DNA of 64,000 bases, from NCBI RefSeq assembly GCF_000717915.1, contig NZ_JOCX01000018.1:1-64000 (forward strand), in the 5' to 3' direction. The position numbers and the translations under genes are program-made. How positions within the stretch are numbered: position 1 is the stretch's first letter; each line of letters opens with the position of its first letter. A model generated the notes under the pieces. The model did no database searches, had not been told where the DNA came from, and saw only the letters and a list, made by a program, of their open reading frames with translations. The stretch comes from Streptomyces sp. NRRL S-244 (GTDB taxonomy: Bacteria; Actinomycetota; Actinomycetes; Streptomycetales; Streptomycetaceae). Of this stretch, positions 43,274-53,290 are shown in pieces.

Positions 43274-43291
43274 ACTAGCCGGGCGGCAAGT
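43274..43291. promoter_or_regulatory. TetR operator B (efflux)
   Basis: ACTAGCCGGGCGGCAAGT, the partner of operator A in opposite orientation, 46 bp centre to centre, just upstream of the transporter start. Confidence 0.7.
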
Positions 43292-43314
43292 AAGGGCCCG
43301 GAGCGCATGGGTAA

Positions 43315-44916
<1,602 letters not shown>

Positions 44917-44940
44917 CCCCTGACCCCTGACGTTCACCAG

Positions 44941-44978
44941 CCCGGCCCCGGCGGATCTTCCGCCGGGGCCGGGTCTTT
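44941..44978 (+). terminator. Strong intrinsic terminator after efflux gene
   Basis: A perfect 15-bp stem (44941-44955 with 44959-44973) closed by a TCT loop and followed by TCTTT. Unusually strong for this window. Confidence 0.88.
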
Positions 44979-45083
44979 TCATGGGCTGAATCCGTGTCCC
45001 GTGGGGTAGGTGAGTACGCGTGATGCAGGGGAGGTTGATCTGGTTCCGTCCTGTTTCAGGTGGGGTCCAAATCGGGAGGATCA

Positions 45084-45097
45084 AGGACCAAGGTCCT
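45084..45097. promoter_or_regulatory. Palindrome upstream of NodB deacetylase gene
   Basis: AGGACC-aa-GGTCCT, perfect 6-bp arms, in an AT-richer stretch about 115 bases upstream of the deacetylase ATG. Candidate operator. Confidence 0.35.
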
Positions 45098-45209
45098 ATT
45101 AGCTGGATTTTATGGGGGAATTGGCGGGAACCCGTCTGCTTCACCGGTCGTCCTGGAGAGGAGAGCGCACACAAAAACGGACGGGGAACGGACGGGGAGG
45201 GGACGGTCC

Positions 45210-46067
45210 ATGGGCTTCATGGCGCGCGCGAACAGGCAGGGCATCCGGGCCGGGGCGGTCGTCGTGGCGGCAGCCGCCGCGGTGGCCGGGACGGTGTGGG
45301 GGGTGGCGACCTTCGTCGGACCGGGCCACGGGGCCGGACAGCAGCCAGCGCACGAGAACGTGTCACGCCAGACCGGGACCGGCACTCCCGACGGTGGCGC
45401 GGAGAACGACGGCGCGAAGAACGGCGGCGCGCCGCAGTCGCGCATACCCGACGGCATAGCCCACGCCTCCGAAAGCGGGGGCAACGCGGTCAACATCACC
45501 ATCGACGACGGCCCGGATCCCCAGTGGACCCCCAAGGTCCTCGACGTACTGAAGAAGTACGACGTGAAGGCGACCTTCTGCATGATCGGACCGCAGGCCA
45601 GGGCCCACCCCGAGCTGGTCAAGCGCGTCGTCGCGGCCGGCCACCGGCTCTGCGACCACACCATGGACCACAACACGACCATGGACAAGAAGCCCCTCGC
45701 CTACCAGGAGCAGCAGATCCTGGAGGCGAAGAAGATGATCGAGGACGCGGCGGGCGGCGGCGCCAAGGTGGAGTACTACCGCGCCCCCGGCGGCGCGTTC
45801 ACCCCCGACAGCCGCCGCATCGCCGCCGCGAACGGCATGCGCCCGCTCGGATGGAACGTCGACACCAAGGACTTCGGGAAGCCCGGCGTCGCCGCCATCG
45901 TCAACGCGGTCAAGAGCGAGATCGGCAACGGTCCGACCGTCCTGTTCCACGACGGCGGCGGCAACCGCTCCCAGACCGTCGCGGCCCTCGACCAGGTACT
46001 GGACTGGCTGAAGGACCAGGGCCGCCCCACCGGATTCCCCGTCCGCACCGCCCCGGACGGCTCCTGA
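45210..46067 (+). CDS. Polysaccharide deacetylase (NodB/CE4), secreted or anchored
   Basis: A 285-residue protein with an N-terminal hydrophobic helix (about 15-38; no lipobox, so anchored or cleaved), a Gly/Asn-rich linker, then a CE4 domain. All five motifs are present: TIDDGPD (catalytic Asp), HTMDH (metal His), YYRAPGG, LGWNVDTKD, and LFHDGGGN. It removes N-acetyl groups from peptidoglycan, chitin-type oligomers or PNAG-like polymers. ATG 45210 with GGGGAGGGG. The substrate cannot be told. Confidence 0.88.
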   Translation: MGFMARANRQGIRAGAVVVAAAAAVAGTVWGVATFVGPGHGAGQQPAHENVSRQTGTGTPDGGAENDGAKNGGAPQSRIPDGIAHASESGGNAVNITIDDGPDPQWTPKVLDVLKKYDVKATFCMIGPQARAHPELVKRVVAAGHRLCDHTMDHNTTMDKKPLAYQEQQILEAKKMIEDAAGGGAKVEYYRAPGGAFTPDSRRIAAANGMRPLGWNVDTKDFGKPGVAAIVNAVKSEIGNGPTVLFHDGGGNRSQTVAALDQVLDWLKDQGRPTGFPVRTAPDGS

Positions 46068-46191
46068 CACGCCGTCCGGTGGCGAACGGGTGAAGGTCGC
46101 CGCCCCGGCGCCGCCCGCGGTGTTCCCTGGTCGCGCACACAGCCCGCACACAGCCCGTACGAAGCCCGTACGACCGCCCCAGGAGGCCCCC

Positions 46192-46512
46192 GTGATCGCA
46201 CCGGACCAGCTGTCCGACCCCACCGTCCGCGCCTTCGTCACCGCCGTCAACGCCGGCGACCGCAGTGCCTTCCACGCCGTCCTCACCCCGGACGCGACCA
46301 TGTCCGACGACGGTTCGGACCGGGACATCGCCCAGTGGGCCGACAGGGAGATCTTCTCCTCCGGCGGGCACATGGACGTCGAGAAGGAGTCCGACGGCGG
46401 CCTCGCCCTCATCGTCAACTACCGCAACGACACCTGGGGCGAGATGCGCACCGCCTGGCGGTTCATCACCGACAGCGGCCGCATCAGCCGCTTCGAGACG
46501 GGTCAGGCCTGA
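46192..46512 (+). CDS. Small NTF2-like protein
   Basis: A 106-residue NTF2/SnoaL-like domain: TVRAFVTAVNAGDRSAFHAV, LTPDATMSDDGS, then strands ending RTAWRFITDSGRISRFETGQ. GTG 46192 has AGGAGG six bases upstream. No active-site pair obvious. It lies 124 bases after the deacetylase gene. Confidence 0.78.
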   Translation: MIAPDQLSDPTVRAFVTAVNAGDRSAFHAVLTPDATMSDDGSDRDIAQWADREIFSSGGHMDVEKESDGGLALIVNYRNDTWGEMRTAWRFITDSGRISRFETGQA

Positions 46513-46604
46513 GCCGCAGCCCGCGTCGTCCGCGGCGGATCCCGTACGGGTGAAAGCGCGCCCGGCCTCGTTTCAGCCCGCCGCGGGTCCCCGTTGGGCC
46601 GGGC

Positions 46605-47231
46605 ATGAAGCGCACCCGTACCGCCGTTCTCGCCCTCGCGACCGCCGCGGCGGCCCTCGCCCCGGCCCTCGGCCAGGCCGCCGCCACCGCCGCGGACGGC
46701 ACGTACCTCCAGGACCCGGCCGGCGGCGAGAAGGCGATGAAGTCGCAGTGGACCAAGGACGAGATGCACAAGGTGGAAGGGCAGTTCCGCTTCTACCCCG
46801 GAGTGCAGTACAAGATGGTCACCCGCCCCGGCCCCTCGGGCGCCCCCGACTACGAGCGGAAGGTCGCCGACCCCAAGACCCTCGCGTGGCAGCCGTCGTT
46901 CGACTTCGGCTGGGCGGTGTCGGACTCGACGCTGGTGAAGAAGGCCGTGACCACCAAGGACGGCAAGCACCCGATCGTCGTGCACGCCGTACTGCGCCGT
47001 TCCTCGGACCACGCCAAGGCGGTCGAGGTGCACCAGGAGCTGGCGGACCGGCCGGCGACGGGGCGCGCCAAGGTCCCGGGCGGGAAGCGGATCGCCTGCG
47101 ACACGGGTGAGTACACGGTGGAGTGGTCGGTCACGCGCACGGGCTACGGGACGCTCACGGGCACGCTGCGCTGGGACTCCAGCTGCGAGCAGTACCGGAC
47201 GGCGTTCTCGACGGAGAACGGCAAGGTCTGA
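46605..47231 (+). CDS. Secreted protein of unknown function
   Basis: A 208-residue exported protein with a clear signal peptide (about 1-30, ATAADG after the cut). The mature part has a helical start (KQWTKDEMHKVEGQF-like) then beta segments and two Cys near the end (RIACDTGE, SSCEQYR), probably bonded. No domain recognised. ATG 46605 has a poor ribosome site (GGGCC only), so start use is less certain. Followed by a long purine tract. Confidence 0.62.
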   Translation: MKRTRTAVLALATAAAALAPALGQAAATAADGTYLQDPAGGEKAMKSQWTKDEMHKVEGQFRFYPGVQYKMVTRPGPSGAPDYERKVADPKTLAWQPSFDFGWAVSDSTLVKKAVTTKDGKHPIVVHAVLRRSSDHAKAVEVHQELADRPATGRAKVPGGKRIACDTGEYTVEWSVTRTGYGTLTGTLRWDSSCEQYRTAFSTENGKV

Positions 47232-47240
47232 CCCGGAGGC

Positions 47241-47282
47241 GGGAAAAAGGGGGGGGAGGGGGAGGGGAGAAGAAGGAGAGGG
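47241..47282. repeat. 42-nt uninterrupted purine tract
   Basis: Forty-two consecutive purines on the plus strand with five runs of three or more G, directly after the secreted-protein gene. Such tracts can form G-quadruplexes or triplexes. Confidence 0.9.
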
Positions 47283-47445
47283 CCGGCCGCCCCGCGCACC
47301 TTGTGGGTGGTCGGCGGCGACTGGTCCGCGGCCTTGGATCAAGAGCCGTGGCAGTCATTCTGCCGCACGGGGTGGGGTGCGACAGGGTCGAAAGTCCCGT
47401 GTCGGACGGGATGTTCAGAAGTTTCGGCGGGCAGTGCCGCTTCCG

Positions 47446-48732
47446 TCAGTGCCTCTTCCTGGTTTCCTCGTTCGCCTTGGCGGCGATCTCCTCCAGGACG
47501 CTCTTCGCGTCGCCGTTCGGCTCCACGGCGCGGCCGATGTTGCGCTTGATGGTGTCGCTGACCGTCACCCACGACGGGTCGTTCACCGGGTACAACTGCG
47601 CACCGCGCAGGGCGGTCAGGAAGAACTGGTCGTTGCTGTCGAGGCCGCCGCCGGAGGGATTGCGGGAGGCCGAGACGGTCGACGGCAGCAGGTGGTAGCG
47701 GCCCGCGAAGTCCGACAGGTTCTTGTCCTGGTAGATGAAGTCCAGGAACTTGCCGATCTCCACGCGCTTGCCGTGCTGCTTGAACGCCATCATCCAGTCG
47801 GCGACGCCCACGGCCGGCGTGCTCTCCCCGGAGCCGAGGGTGTCCGAGACCGGCATGGGCGCGGTGCGCACGTCGATGCCCTTGGCGCGGGCCTCGTGCA
47901 GGAGCTGCGGATAGCCGTTCAGCATGCCGACCTCGCCGCGGGTGAACGCGGCGAAGGCGTCGGCGCGGTTGAGCTGGGACGGCGGGACGGGCCCGGTCAG
48001 GCCGGGGCCGACCAGGTTGTCCTTGAGCCAGCGGAAGGTCTGGATGTTCTGGTCGGAGGCCAGGTTGTAGTTGCCGCTGCTGTCGGCGTAGCCGCCGCCG
48101 TTGCTGAGCTCCCAGATCATCGCCTCGGCGTGCGCCTCCTCCGGGCCCAGGGGGAGGGCGTACGGGTACTTCACGCCCTTCTCCTTGAGCGCCTTGGCGG
48201 CGGACTTCAGGTCGGACCAGTTCTTGGGCTCGCTGACGCCGGCCTGCTTGAACAGGCCCTGGTTGTAGAAGAGGAGCCGGCTGCTCGCCACCCAGGGCAG
48301 GCCGTAGAGGGTGTTGCCGACCGAGCCGGCCTCGGCCAGCGGCTGGAGGAAGTTCGCCTCGGCGGTGACCGAGAGGAGTTCGTCCGCGGAATAGAGCTTG
48401 TCCTGCGCCGCGAAGTCCGAGTACGAGCCCATGAGGGCCATGTCCGGCGCATTGCCGCTCTTGACCATACGGGAGACCTCGCGGTCGATGTCGGCCCAGG
48501 GCAGGAGCTGGACCTCGACCTTGATACCGGGGTTGGTTTTGCTGAAATCCTCCGTCACCTTGTCCCAGTAGGCCTTGGAACTGGTGGCCTGGCTGTCCCC
48601 GTATTCCGCGGCGACCAGGCGGAGCGTACCGCTGTCACCTGCGCTGTTGCCTGAATCGCCGCATCCGGACAGTGGTATCAGCAGACCGAGCACGACTGCG
48701 GTCGTAGCCGGGCCGAAGATTCTTCGTTGCAC
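47446..48732 (-). CDS. Extracellular solute-binding lipoprotein (sugar ABC type)
   Basis: A 428-residue family 1 solute-binding protein. Lipobox PLSGC near residue 25; mature start TLRLVAAEYGDSQAT; LPWADIDREVSRMVKSGNAPD and YGLPWVASSRLLFYNQGLF are the family core. It would deliver a sugar or oligosaccharide to an ABC importer. GTG 48732 with AGGGGAA. No permease or ATPase genes are next to it, so it must serve a transporter encoded elsewhere or be an orphan. Confidence 0.88.
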   Translation of the reverse strand: MQRRIFGPATTAVVLGLLIPLSGCGDSGNSAGDSGTLRLVAAEYGDSQATSSKAYWDKVTEDFSKTNPGIKVEVQLLPWADIDREVSRMVKSGNAPDMALMGSYSDFAAQDKLYSADELLSVTAEANFLQPLAEAGSVGNTLYGLPWVASSRLLFYNQGLFKQAGVSEPKNWSDLKSAAKALKEKGVKYPYALPLGPEEAHAEAMIWELSNGGGYADSSGNYNLASDQNIQTFRWLKDNLVGPGLTGPVPPSQLNRADAFAAFTRGEVGMLNGYPQLLHEARAKGIDVRTAPMPVSDTLGSGESTPAVGVADWMMAFKQHGKRVEIGKFLDFIYQDKNLSDFAGRYHLLPSTVSASRNPSGGGLDSNDQFFLTALRGAQLYPVNDPSWVTVSDTIKRNIGRAVEPNGDAKSVLEEIAAKANEETRKRH

Positions 48733-49004
48733 GGGTGTATTCCCCTGGATTTCTTTTGAGTCCCGTTACTACTTATGAGTTGCTCCGGGCTGGGGTGTCC
48801 GTCCGTGGCCCGTTGGCCGGAATTCTCTCCTGTGCGCGGGCGGTTGATTCCATTGGGGCGGAACTTGTGGTCAATGCTCCAACTGCGGCTTTTCCGGCTG
48901 GTGTTTTCCGATATGTGATCAACAAGTCGGACGCGCGTAGACATGCCGAATGGCCCGATTCCGGCCCATTGGGGCTGTGGAACGGGTCGGGCGTCCGGAT
49001 CAGG
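48733..49004. other. AT-richer intergenic region
   Basis: About 270 bases with lower GC than the neighbours, upstream of the solute-binding gene and downstream of the SMI1 gene. It should hold the promoter of the former. No gene seen. Confidence 0.5.
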
Positions 49005-49622
49005 TCAGTCGGCGAACTCGCCCGCGTACGGGTCGGGCTCGCCCGTCTCGGGGTTGCGGCCCTCCTGCCAGCGGCGCTGGGCCTTGCGCCAGTGCACGAA
49101 GCTGAGGTGCCCGCCGTCCCAGAAGGTGATGCTGACCGGGCTCACGTCGAACTCGTCGGAGCAGAGCCGGTACAGGAACTCCGCCATGCCGTACGGGTAC
49201 ACGGCGAAGGCGTCGGCGGTGTGCCGGCCGACCACCAGGACGGGCCAGCGGTCCGGGTCGGGGTCGGTGGTGAGCCAGCAGAGGATGTCGGAGCCGCCGG
49301 TGACCCCCCACGCGATGATCGACTCGGGGTCGACGCCGAAGGCGGCCCGGCCGCCCTCCGCCTCCCAGAGCTGGCGGGCGTTGGCGGTCTCCTCGGCCAT
49401 CTCGGCCGGGTCCCACTGGAGACCGGGCTTGGGGAGGGGGAGGAGGATGCTGGCCTCGCCGTTGATGGAGCCGGCGCCGAAGCGGCCCATGAAGGCGATG
49501 AAATCGGCCGGGAACCGGGTGCGCCAGGTGGCTTCGACAGCCGGCCAGTCGATGTCCTCGTCGGCGCCGTGCGTCGCCGGCATGATCTGCTCCAGCGCCT
49601 TGATCCGCGCGTTCTCCGTCAT
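49005..49622 (-). CDS. SMI1/KNR4-family protein
   Basis: A 205-residue protein of the SMI1/KNR4/SUKH superfamily: DWPAVEATWRTRFPADFIAF and MGRFGAGSI at the start (the conserved first helix and loop), then LPLPKPGLQW, and the closing VSPVSITFWDGG region. SUKH proteins often act as immunity to polymorphic toxins, but no toxin gene adjoins it. ATG 49622 has GGGGAG. Confidence 0.8.
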   Translation of the reverse strand: MTENARIKALEQIMPATHGADEDIDWPAVEATWRTRFPADFIAFMGRFGAGSINGEASILLPLPKPGLQWDPAEMAEETANARQLWEAEGGRAAFGVDPESIIAWGVTGGSDILCWLTTDPDPDRWPVLVVGRHTADAFAVYPYGMAEFLYRLCSDEFDVSPVSITFWDGGHLSFVHWRKAQRRWQEGRNPETGEPDPYAGEFAD

Positions 49623-49658
49623 GCCGCTCCCCTGAGACCCCAGCTCAACCGCCCCAAC

Positions 49659-50069
49659 CTACCGCCGTCCTCGCGCGGCGCCTAGCCGCGGCCGGCTGCG
49701 GCCGAGACGGGTCAGGTCGTCCGGCCCCTCGATGTCCAGCCGGGTCCCGACGCGCAGGCCCCAGGCGGCCATGGCGCCGGCCTCGGCCTCCAGGACGTGC
49801 CGGGAGCGGAGCCGGGGGAGGCCGAGGCGGTTCGGGTCCATGGTGGTCAGGGCGATGACGCGCAGGCGGCGGTCGAGGTACGCGACGTCGATCGCGAACC
49901 GCATCCGGAACGTGTGCACGCTGCCGGCCGGGGTGAGGAGCAGGGCGGCGCCGGGCATGCCGTCGCGGCCGAGGAGCCCGCGGGTGCGGGCGCGGTAGGA
50001 GGCCGCGATCTCCACGGGTACCGCCGGCAGGTCCGGCCCGAGCCGGAGGAGGCCGTTGCTGGTGGTCAT
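49659..50069 (-). CDS. DUF192 protein
   Basis: A 136-residue DUF192 protein: RTRGLLGRDGMPGAALLLTP, SVHTFRMRFAIDVAYLD and the closing VLEAEAGAMAAWGL are the domain's conserved blocks. Function unknown. Divergent from the prepilin peptidase gene by 70 bases. Confidence 0.82.
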   Translation of the reverse strand: MTTSNGLLRLGPDLPAVPVEIAASYRARTRGLLGRDGMPGAALLLTPAGSVHTFRMRFAIDVAYLDRRLRVIALTTMDPNRLGLPRLRSRHVLEAEAGAMAAWGLRVGTRLDIEGPDDLTRLGRSRPRLGAARGRR

Positions 50070-50139
50070 GGCGGCAGGGTAGGGGTGGTTGGGCCCCCGG
50101 GCCCATGCGGGTGCCGGTGTCTGCGCCTACGGTCGGCGG

Positions 50140-50913
50140 ATGGGCCTGTTCGTGATCACCGCCGCCGCGGTCGCCTACGGCGTGGCCGCGGGGCTGCTGG
50201 TGCCGCGGGCGGCGTACCGCCTGTCGGTCGAGCCGGACGCCGCGTGGCGCGACCGCTGCCCCGAGGGTCACGCCATCCCCGGCTGGCTGGGCCTGCCGCA
50301 CTGCCGCGACGCCGGACACGCCGCGCCCGCCCGCCCCTTCGCCCGCCCCTCCGTCCGCCCTCGCCATACGTACGGAGTGGGCCTCGGGCGGGCCGCCGGG
50401 ACCGCCGGGGTGGTGTGCGGGGTACTGGGTGGTGCTGTCGGGGGGCGGCCCGAAGGGGTCGTGTTCGTCGCGGCCGTGCCGGTGCTGCTCCTGCTCGGGA
50501 TCGTGGACCTCACCGTGCAGCGGCTGCCCGACGTGCTGACCCTCCCCCTCGCCGGAGCCCTCGCCGCCGGACTCGGGGTCGCGGCCCTCGTACCCGGGTC
50601 CGGGGGGTCCTGGACGGGGGCGCTCATCGGCGGGGGCGCGCTGGCAGGGGCGTACCTCCTGCTCTTCCTCATCAACCCCGCCGGCCTGGGCTTCGGCGAC
50701 GTCAAGCTGGCGCTCGCGCTCGGGGTCACTCTTGGGTGGTACGGCTGGGGGGTATGGGCCGCCGGAGCCTTCCTCGGGTTCCTCTACGGCGCCCTGTACG
50801 GGCTCGCCCTTGTGCTGCGGGGCCCCGCGGGCCGCCGGACGGCGTTCCCGTTCGGCCCCTTCATGGCCGCCGGAGCCCTCACCGCAGTGCTGCTGGGCGG
50901 TTTCGGAGCGTAA
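50140..50913 (+). CDS. A24 prepilin peptidase (TadV/CpaA-like)
   Basis: A 257-residue membrane aspartyl protease of the type IV prepilin family. About seven helices; catalytic Asp residues in GIVDLTVQRLPD (the usual D-x-x-x-x-R-L-P-D block) and in GFGDVKL (GxGD motif). It should cleave the leaders of Flp and of the TadE-like proteins in the 28-38 kb locus, which has no peptidase of its own. ATG 50140. Confidence 0.88.
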   Translation: MGLFVITAAAVAYGVAAGLLVPRAAYRLSVEPDAAWRDRCPEGHAIPGWLGLPHCRDAGHAAPARPFARPSVRPRHTYGVGLGRAAGTAGVVCGVLGGAVGGRPEGVVFVAAVPVLLLLGIVDLTVQRLPDVLTLPLAGALAAGLGVAALVPGSGGSWTGALIGGGALAGAYLLLFLINPAGLGFGDVKLALALGVTLGWYGWGVWAAGAFLGFLYGALYGLALVLRGPAGRRTAFPFGPFMAAGALTAVLLGGFGA

Positions 50914-50972
50914 TCATCTTGCGCCGATGCACGCATCAGGCTTTACGAAGGGTTATGGTGGAACCCCCCCCT

Positions 50973-51013
50973 CGGGCCGGTCCGTATCCCCCCCACGGAC
51001 CGGCCCGTTTTTT
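50973..51013. terminator. Very strong hairpin between convergent genes
   Basis: CGGGCCGGTCCGT / ACGGACCGGCCCG, perfect 13-bp arms with a 9-base loop, followed by six T on the plus strand. Terminates the prepilin peptidase gene and also serves the convergent aldo/keto reductase. Confidence 0.88.
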
Positions 51014-51044
51014 GTTTCCACCACCCCACGCACAAAAGCGCAGG

Positions 51045-52082
51045 TCAGCCGCGCTGGGCCCAGATGTTCGTGCCGGGGGTGGACACGGCGAAGGAGTCGA
51101 TCTCCTTCAGCTCCTCCTCCGACAGCGGCGCACCGCCCAGTGCCGCCACGTTCTGCTCCAGCTGGGACACGCTCGAAGCGCCGATCAGCGCCGAGGTCAT
51201 GCGCTCGTCCCGGAGCACCCAGTTCAGCGCCAGCTGCGCCAGCGACTGCCCGCGGCGCGCCGCGATCTCGTTCAGGCCGGCCAGGCGGCGGACCACGTCC
51301 TCCGACAGCAGGTCCGGGCTCAGGGACTTGCCCGCGGCCGCACGGGAGTCCTCCGGGATGCCCTTCAGGTACTTGCCGGTCAGCAGCCCCTGCGCGAGCG
51401 GCGCGAAGGAGACGCAGCCCATGCCGGCCTCCTCCAGGGTGTCCAGCAGCCCGTCCTCCTCCGTCCAGCGGTTGATCATGGAGTACGAGGGCTGGTGGAT
51501 GAGCGGGCGGATGCCCATCTCGCGCAGGATCCGCGCCGCCTCGGCCGTCTGCCCGGCCGTGTACGAGGACACGCCCACGTACAGCGCCTTGCCCTGCTGG
51601 ACCGCGGACGCGAGCGCGCCCATGGTCTCCTCCAGCGGGGTCTCCGGGTCGAAGCGGTGCGAGTAGAAGATGTCGACGTAGTCCACGCCCATGCGCTTCA
51701 GCGAGGCGTCGAGCGAGCTCATCAGGTACTTCCGGCTGCCCCACTCGCCGTAGGGCCCCTCGTGCATGAAGTAGCCGGCCTTGGTGGAGAGGATCAGCTC
51801 GTCGCGGTACGAGGCGAAGTCCTGCGCGAAGATCTTCCCGAAGTTCAGCTCGGCCGAGCCGGGGGGCGGGCCGTAGTTGTTCGCCAGGTCGAAGTGGGTG
51901 ACGCCGAGGTCGAAGGCCCGGCGCAAGATCGCCCGCTGGGACTCCAGGGACTTGTCGTCGCCGAAGTTGTGCCAGAGGCCGAGGGAGATGGCGGGGAGCT
52001 TGAGGCCGCTGTGGCCGGTGCGCCGGTACTCCATGGAGTCGTAGCGCGAGGGCTCTGCCCGATAGGGATTGTTATCAGTCAC
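51045..52082 (-). CDS. Aldo/keto reductase (glyceraldehyde-3-phosphate reductase type)
   Basis: A 345-residue NADPH-dependent reductase of the YghZ/Gpr subgroup. Catalytic tetrad: Asp and Tyr in DLANNYGPP, Lys in STKAGYFMH, His in FYSHRFD. GVSSYTAGQTAEA and APLAQGLLTGKYL are conserved barrel blocks. It reduces aldehydes such as methylglyoxal or L-glyceraldehyde 3-phosphate. GTG 52082 with GGGAGGA. Divergent from the isoprenyl transferase gene. Confidence 0.9.
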   Translation of the reverse strand: MTDNNPYRAEPSRYDSMEYRRTGHSGLKLPAISLGLWHNFGDDKSLESQRAILRRAFDLGVTHFDLANNYGPPPGSAELNFGKIFAQDFASYRDELILSTKAGYFMHEGPYGEWGSRKYLMSSLDASLKRMGVDYVDIFYSHRFDPETPLEETMGALASAVQQGKALYVGVSSYTAGQTAEAARILREMGIRPLIHQPSYSMINRWTEEDGLLDTLEEAGMGCVSFAPLAQGLLTGKYLKGIPEDSRAAAGKSLSPDLLSEDVVRRLAGLNEIAARRGQSLAQLALNWVLRDERMTSALIGASSVSQLEQNVAALGGAPLSEEELKEIDSFAVSTPGTNIWAQRG

Positions 52083-52210
52083 GTTGTCCTCCCTATCACG
52101 GACTTGTGACAGACCGAGTTGGGTACCCGATCCCGCCGCGCAGTAATGTGGCGGACCGGGGGAGGGACCGCAATTCGCACGGGGGCATTGCACGGAGGGG
52201 CTCGAAGATC

Positions 52211-52972
52211 GTGAAGCTGCGCGACCTGGTGTACAGGCTCTACGCACGCCGGGTGGAAGGCCGCCTCGACCATGACGCGTCGCCCAAGCACATCGGCGTG
52301 ATCCTGGACGGGAACAGGCGCTGGGCGAAGGCGTCCGGAGGTACGACGGAGCAGGGCCACCAGGCGGGGGCCGACAAGATCTCCGAGATGCTGGGCTGGT
52401 GCACCGAGACGGACGTCGAGGTCGTCACCCTGTGGATGCTGTCCACGGACAACCTGGACCGGCCGGAGGTCGAGCTCCGCCCGCTGCTCAACATCATCGA
52501 GAACACCGTCCGGGGCCTCGCCGCGGACGGCCGCTGGCGCGTCCACCACGTGGGCAACCTCGACATCCTGCCCGCGCAGACCCAGTCCGTGCTCAAGGAG
52601 GCCGAGCAGGCCACCCACGACGTGGACGGGATACTGGTCAACGTCGCCGTCGGCTACGGCGGCCGCCAGGAGATCGCCGACGCGGTCCGCTCGCTGCTGC
52701 TGGAGCACGCGGAGAAGGGCACCTCCTTCGAGGAGCTCGCCGAGATCCTCGACATCGACCACATCGCCGAGCACCTCTACACGCGCGGCCAGCCCGACCC
52801 GGACCTCGTGATCCGCACCAGCGGCGAGCAGCGGCTGTCCGGATTCATGCTGTGGCAGAGCGCCCACTCGGAGTACTACTTCTGTGAGGTGTTCTGGCCG
52901 GCCTTCCGCAAGGTCGACTTCCTGCGGGCACTGCGCGATTACGCCGCCCGCCACCGGCGCTACGGAGCCTGA
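52211..52972 (+). CDS. cis-Isoprenyl diphosphate synthase (UppS/Z-FPPS family)
   Basis: A 253-residue cis-prenyltransferase. The catalytic Asp33 lies in GVILDGNRRWAK. WMLSTDNLDRPEVEL, NVAVGYGGRQEI and DLVIRTSGEQRLSGFM (diphosphate/IPP site) are all present; YYFCEVFWPAFRKVDF closes. It condenses IPP with an allylic primer to give Z-polyprenyl diphosphates, the carrier for wall glycans. The chain length is uncertain: streptomycetes and mycobacteria encode both long- and short-chain members. GTG 52211 with GGAGGGG. Confidence 0.9.
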   Translation: MKLRDLVYRLYARRVEGRLDHDASPKHIGVILDGNRRWAKASGGTTEQGHQAGADKISEMLGWCTETDVEVVTLWMLSTDNLDRPEVELRPLLNIIENTVRGLAADGRWRVHHVGNLDILPAQTQSVLKEAEQATHDVDGILVNVAVGYGGRQEIADAVRSLLLEHAEKGTSFEELAEILDIDHIAEHLYTRGQPDPDLVIRTSGEQRLSGFMLWQSAHSEYYFCEVFWPAFRKVDFLRALRDYAARHRRYGA

Positions 52973-53009
52973 CGGCCGGGCGGGCTGACGCCCCCTCGGC
53001 CCCGGCCGT
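52972..53009. terminator. Hairpin after isoprenyl transferase gene
   Basis: ACGGCCGGG / CCCGGCCGT, 9-bp arms with a 20-base loop, beginning on the last base of the stop codon. Confidence 0.5.
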
Positions 53010-53290
53010 CCCCCCTGCAAGGCCTTCACCAGGGATTCACCGAGCGTCCGTCATATGCCATGGCATGGCCGGGCCTGATCGGGGAATATCCCTTTCAGGT
53101 CGATGCCCGATCCACGGGTGTCGAGTCTCAGCGGGCGACATGGGGTCGTCCGCCCGGGAGGCCCTTTGCACCAGGACGCACGTGCGGTTCGCACGGACGG
53201 AGTGGGAGGGCCGGAAATCGGCCCCGCAGGGGTGCCGATGACCGGTCCGGTCTTCATGGCCCGACCTCTTCCGAGGGGGTACGTCCTTCC
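52973..53290. other. Intergenic upstream of PIN-PhoH gene
   Basis: About 318 bases. Besides the hairpin at its left end it holds a 12-bp palindrome ATGCCATGGCAT at 53055-53066. In-frame coding potential from 53060 to 53290 has no domain similarity and is probably untranslated leader. Confidence 0.5.

Noticed and set aside
52973..53290. N-terminal extension of the PIN-PhoH protein to 53060
   Set aside because: The added residues are low-complexity with no homology and no ribosome site; the PIN domain begins right after GTG 53291.
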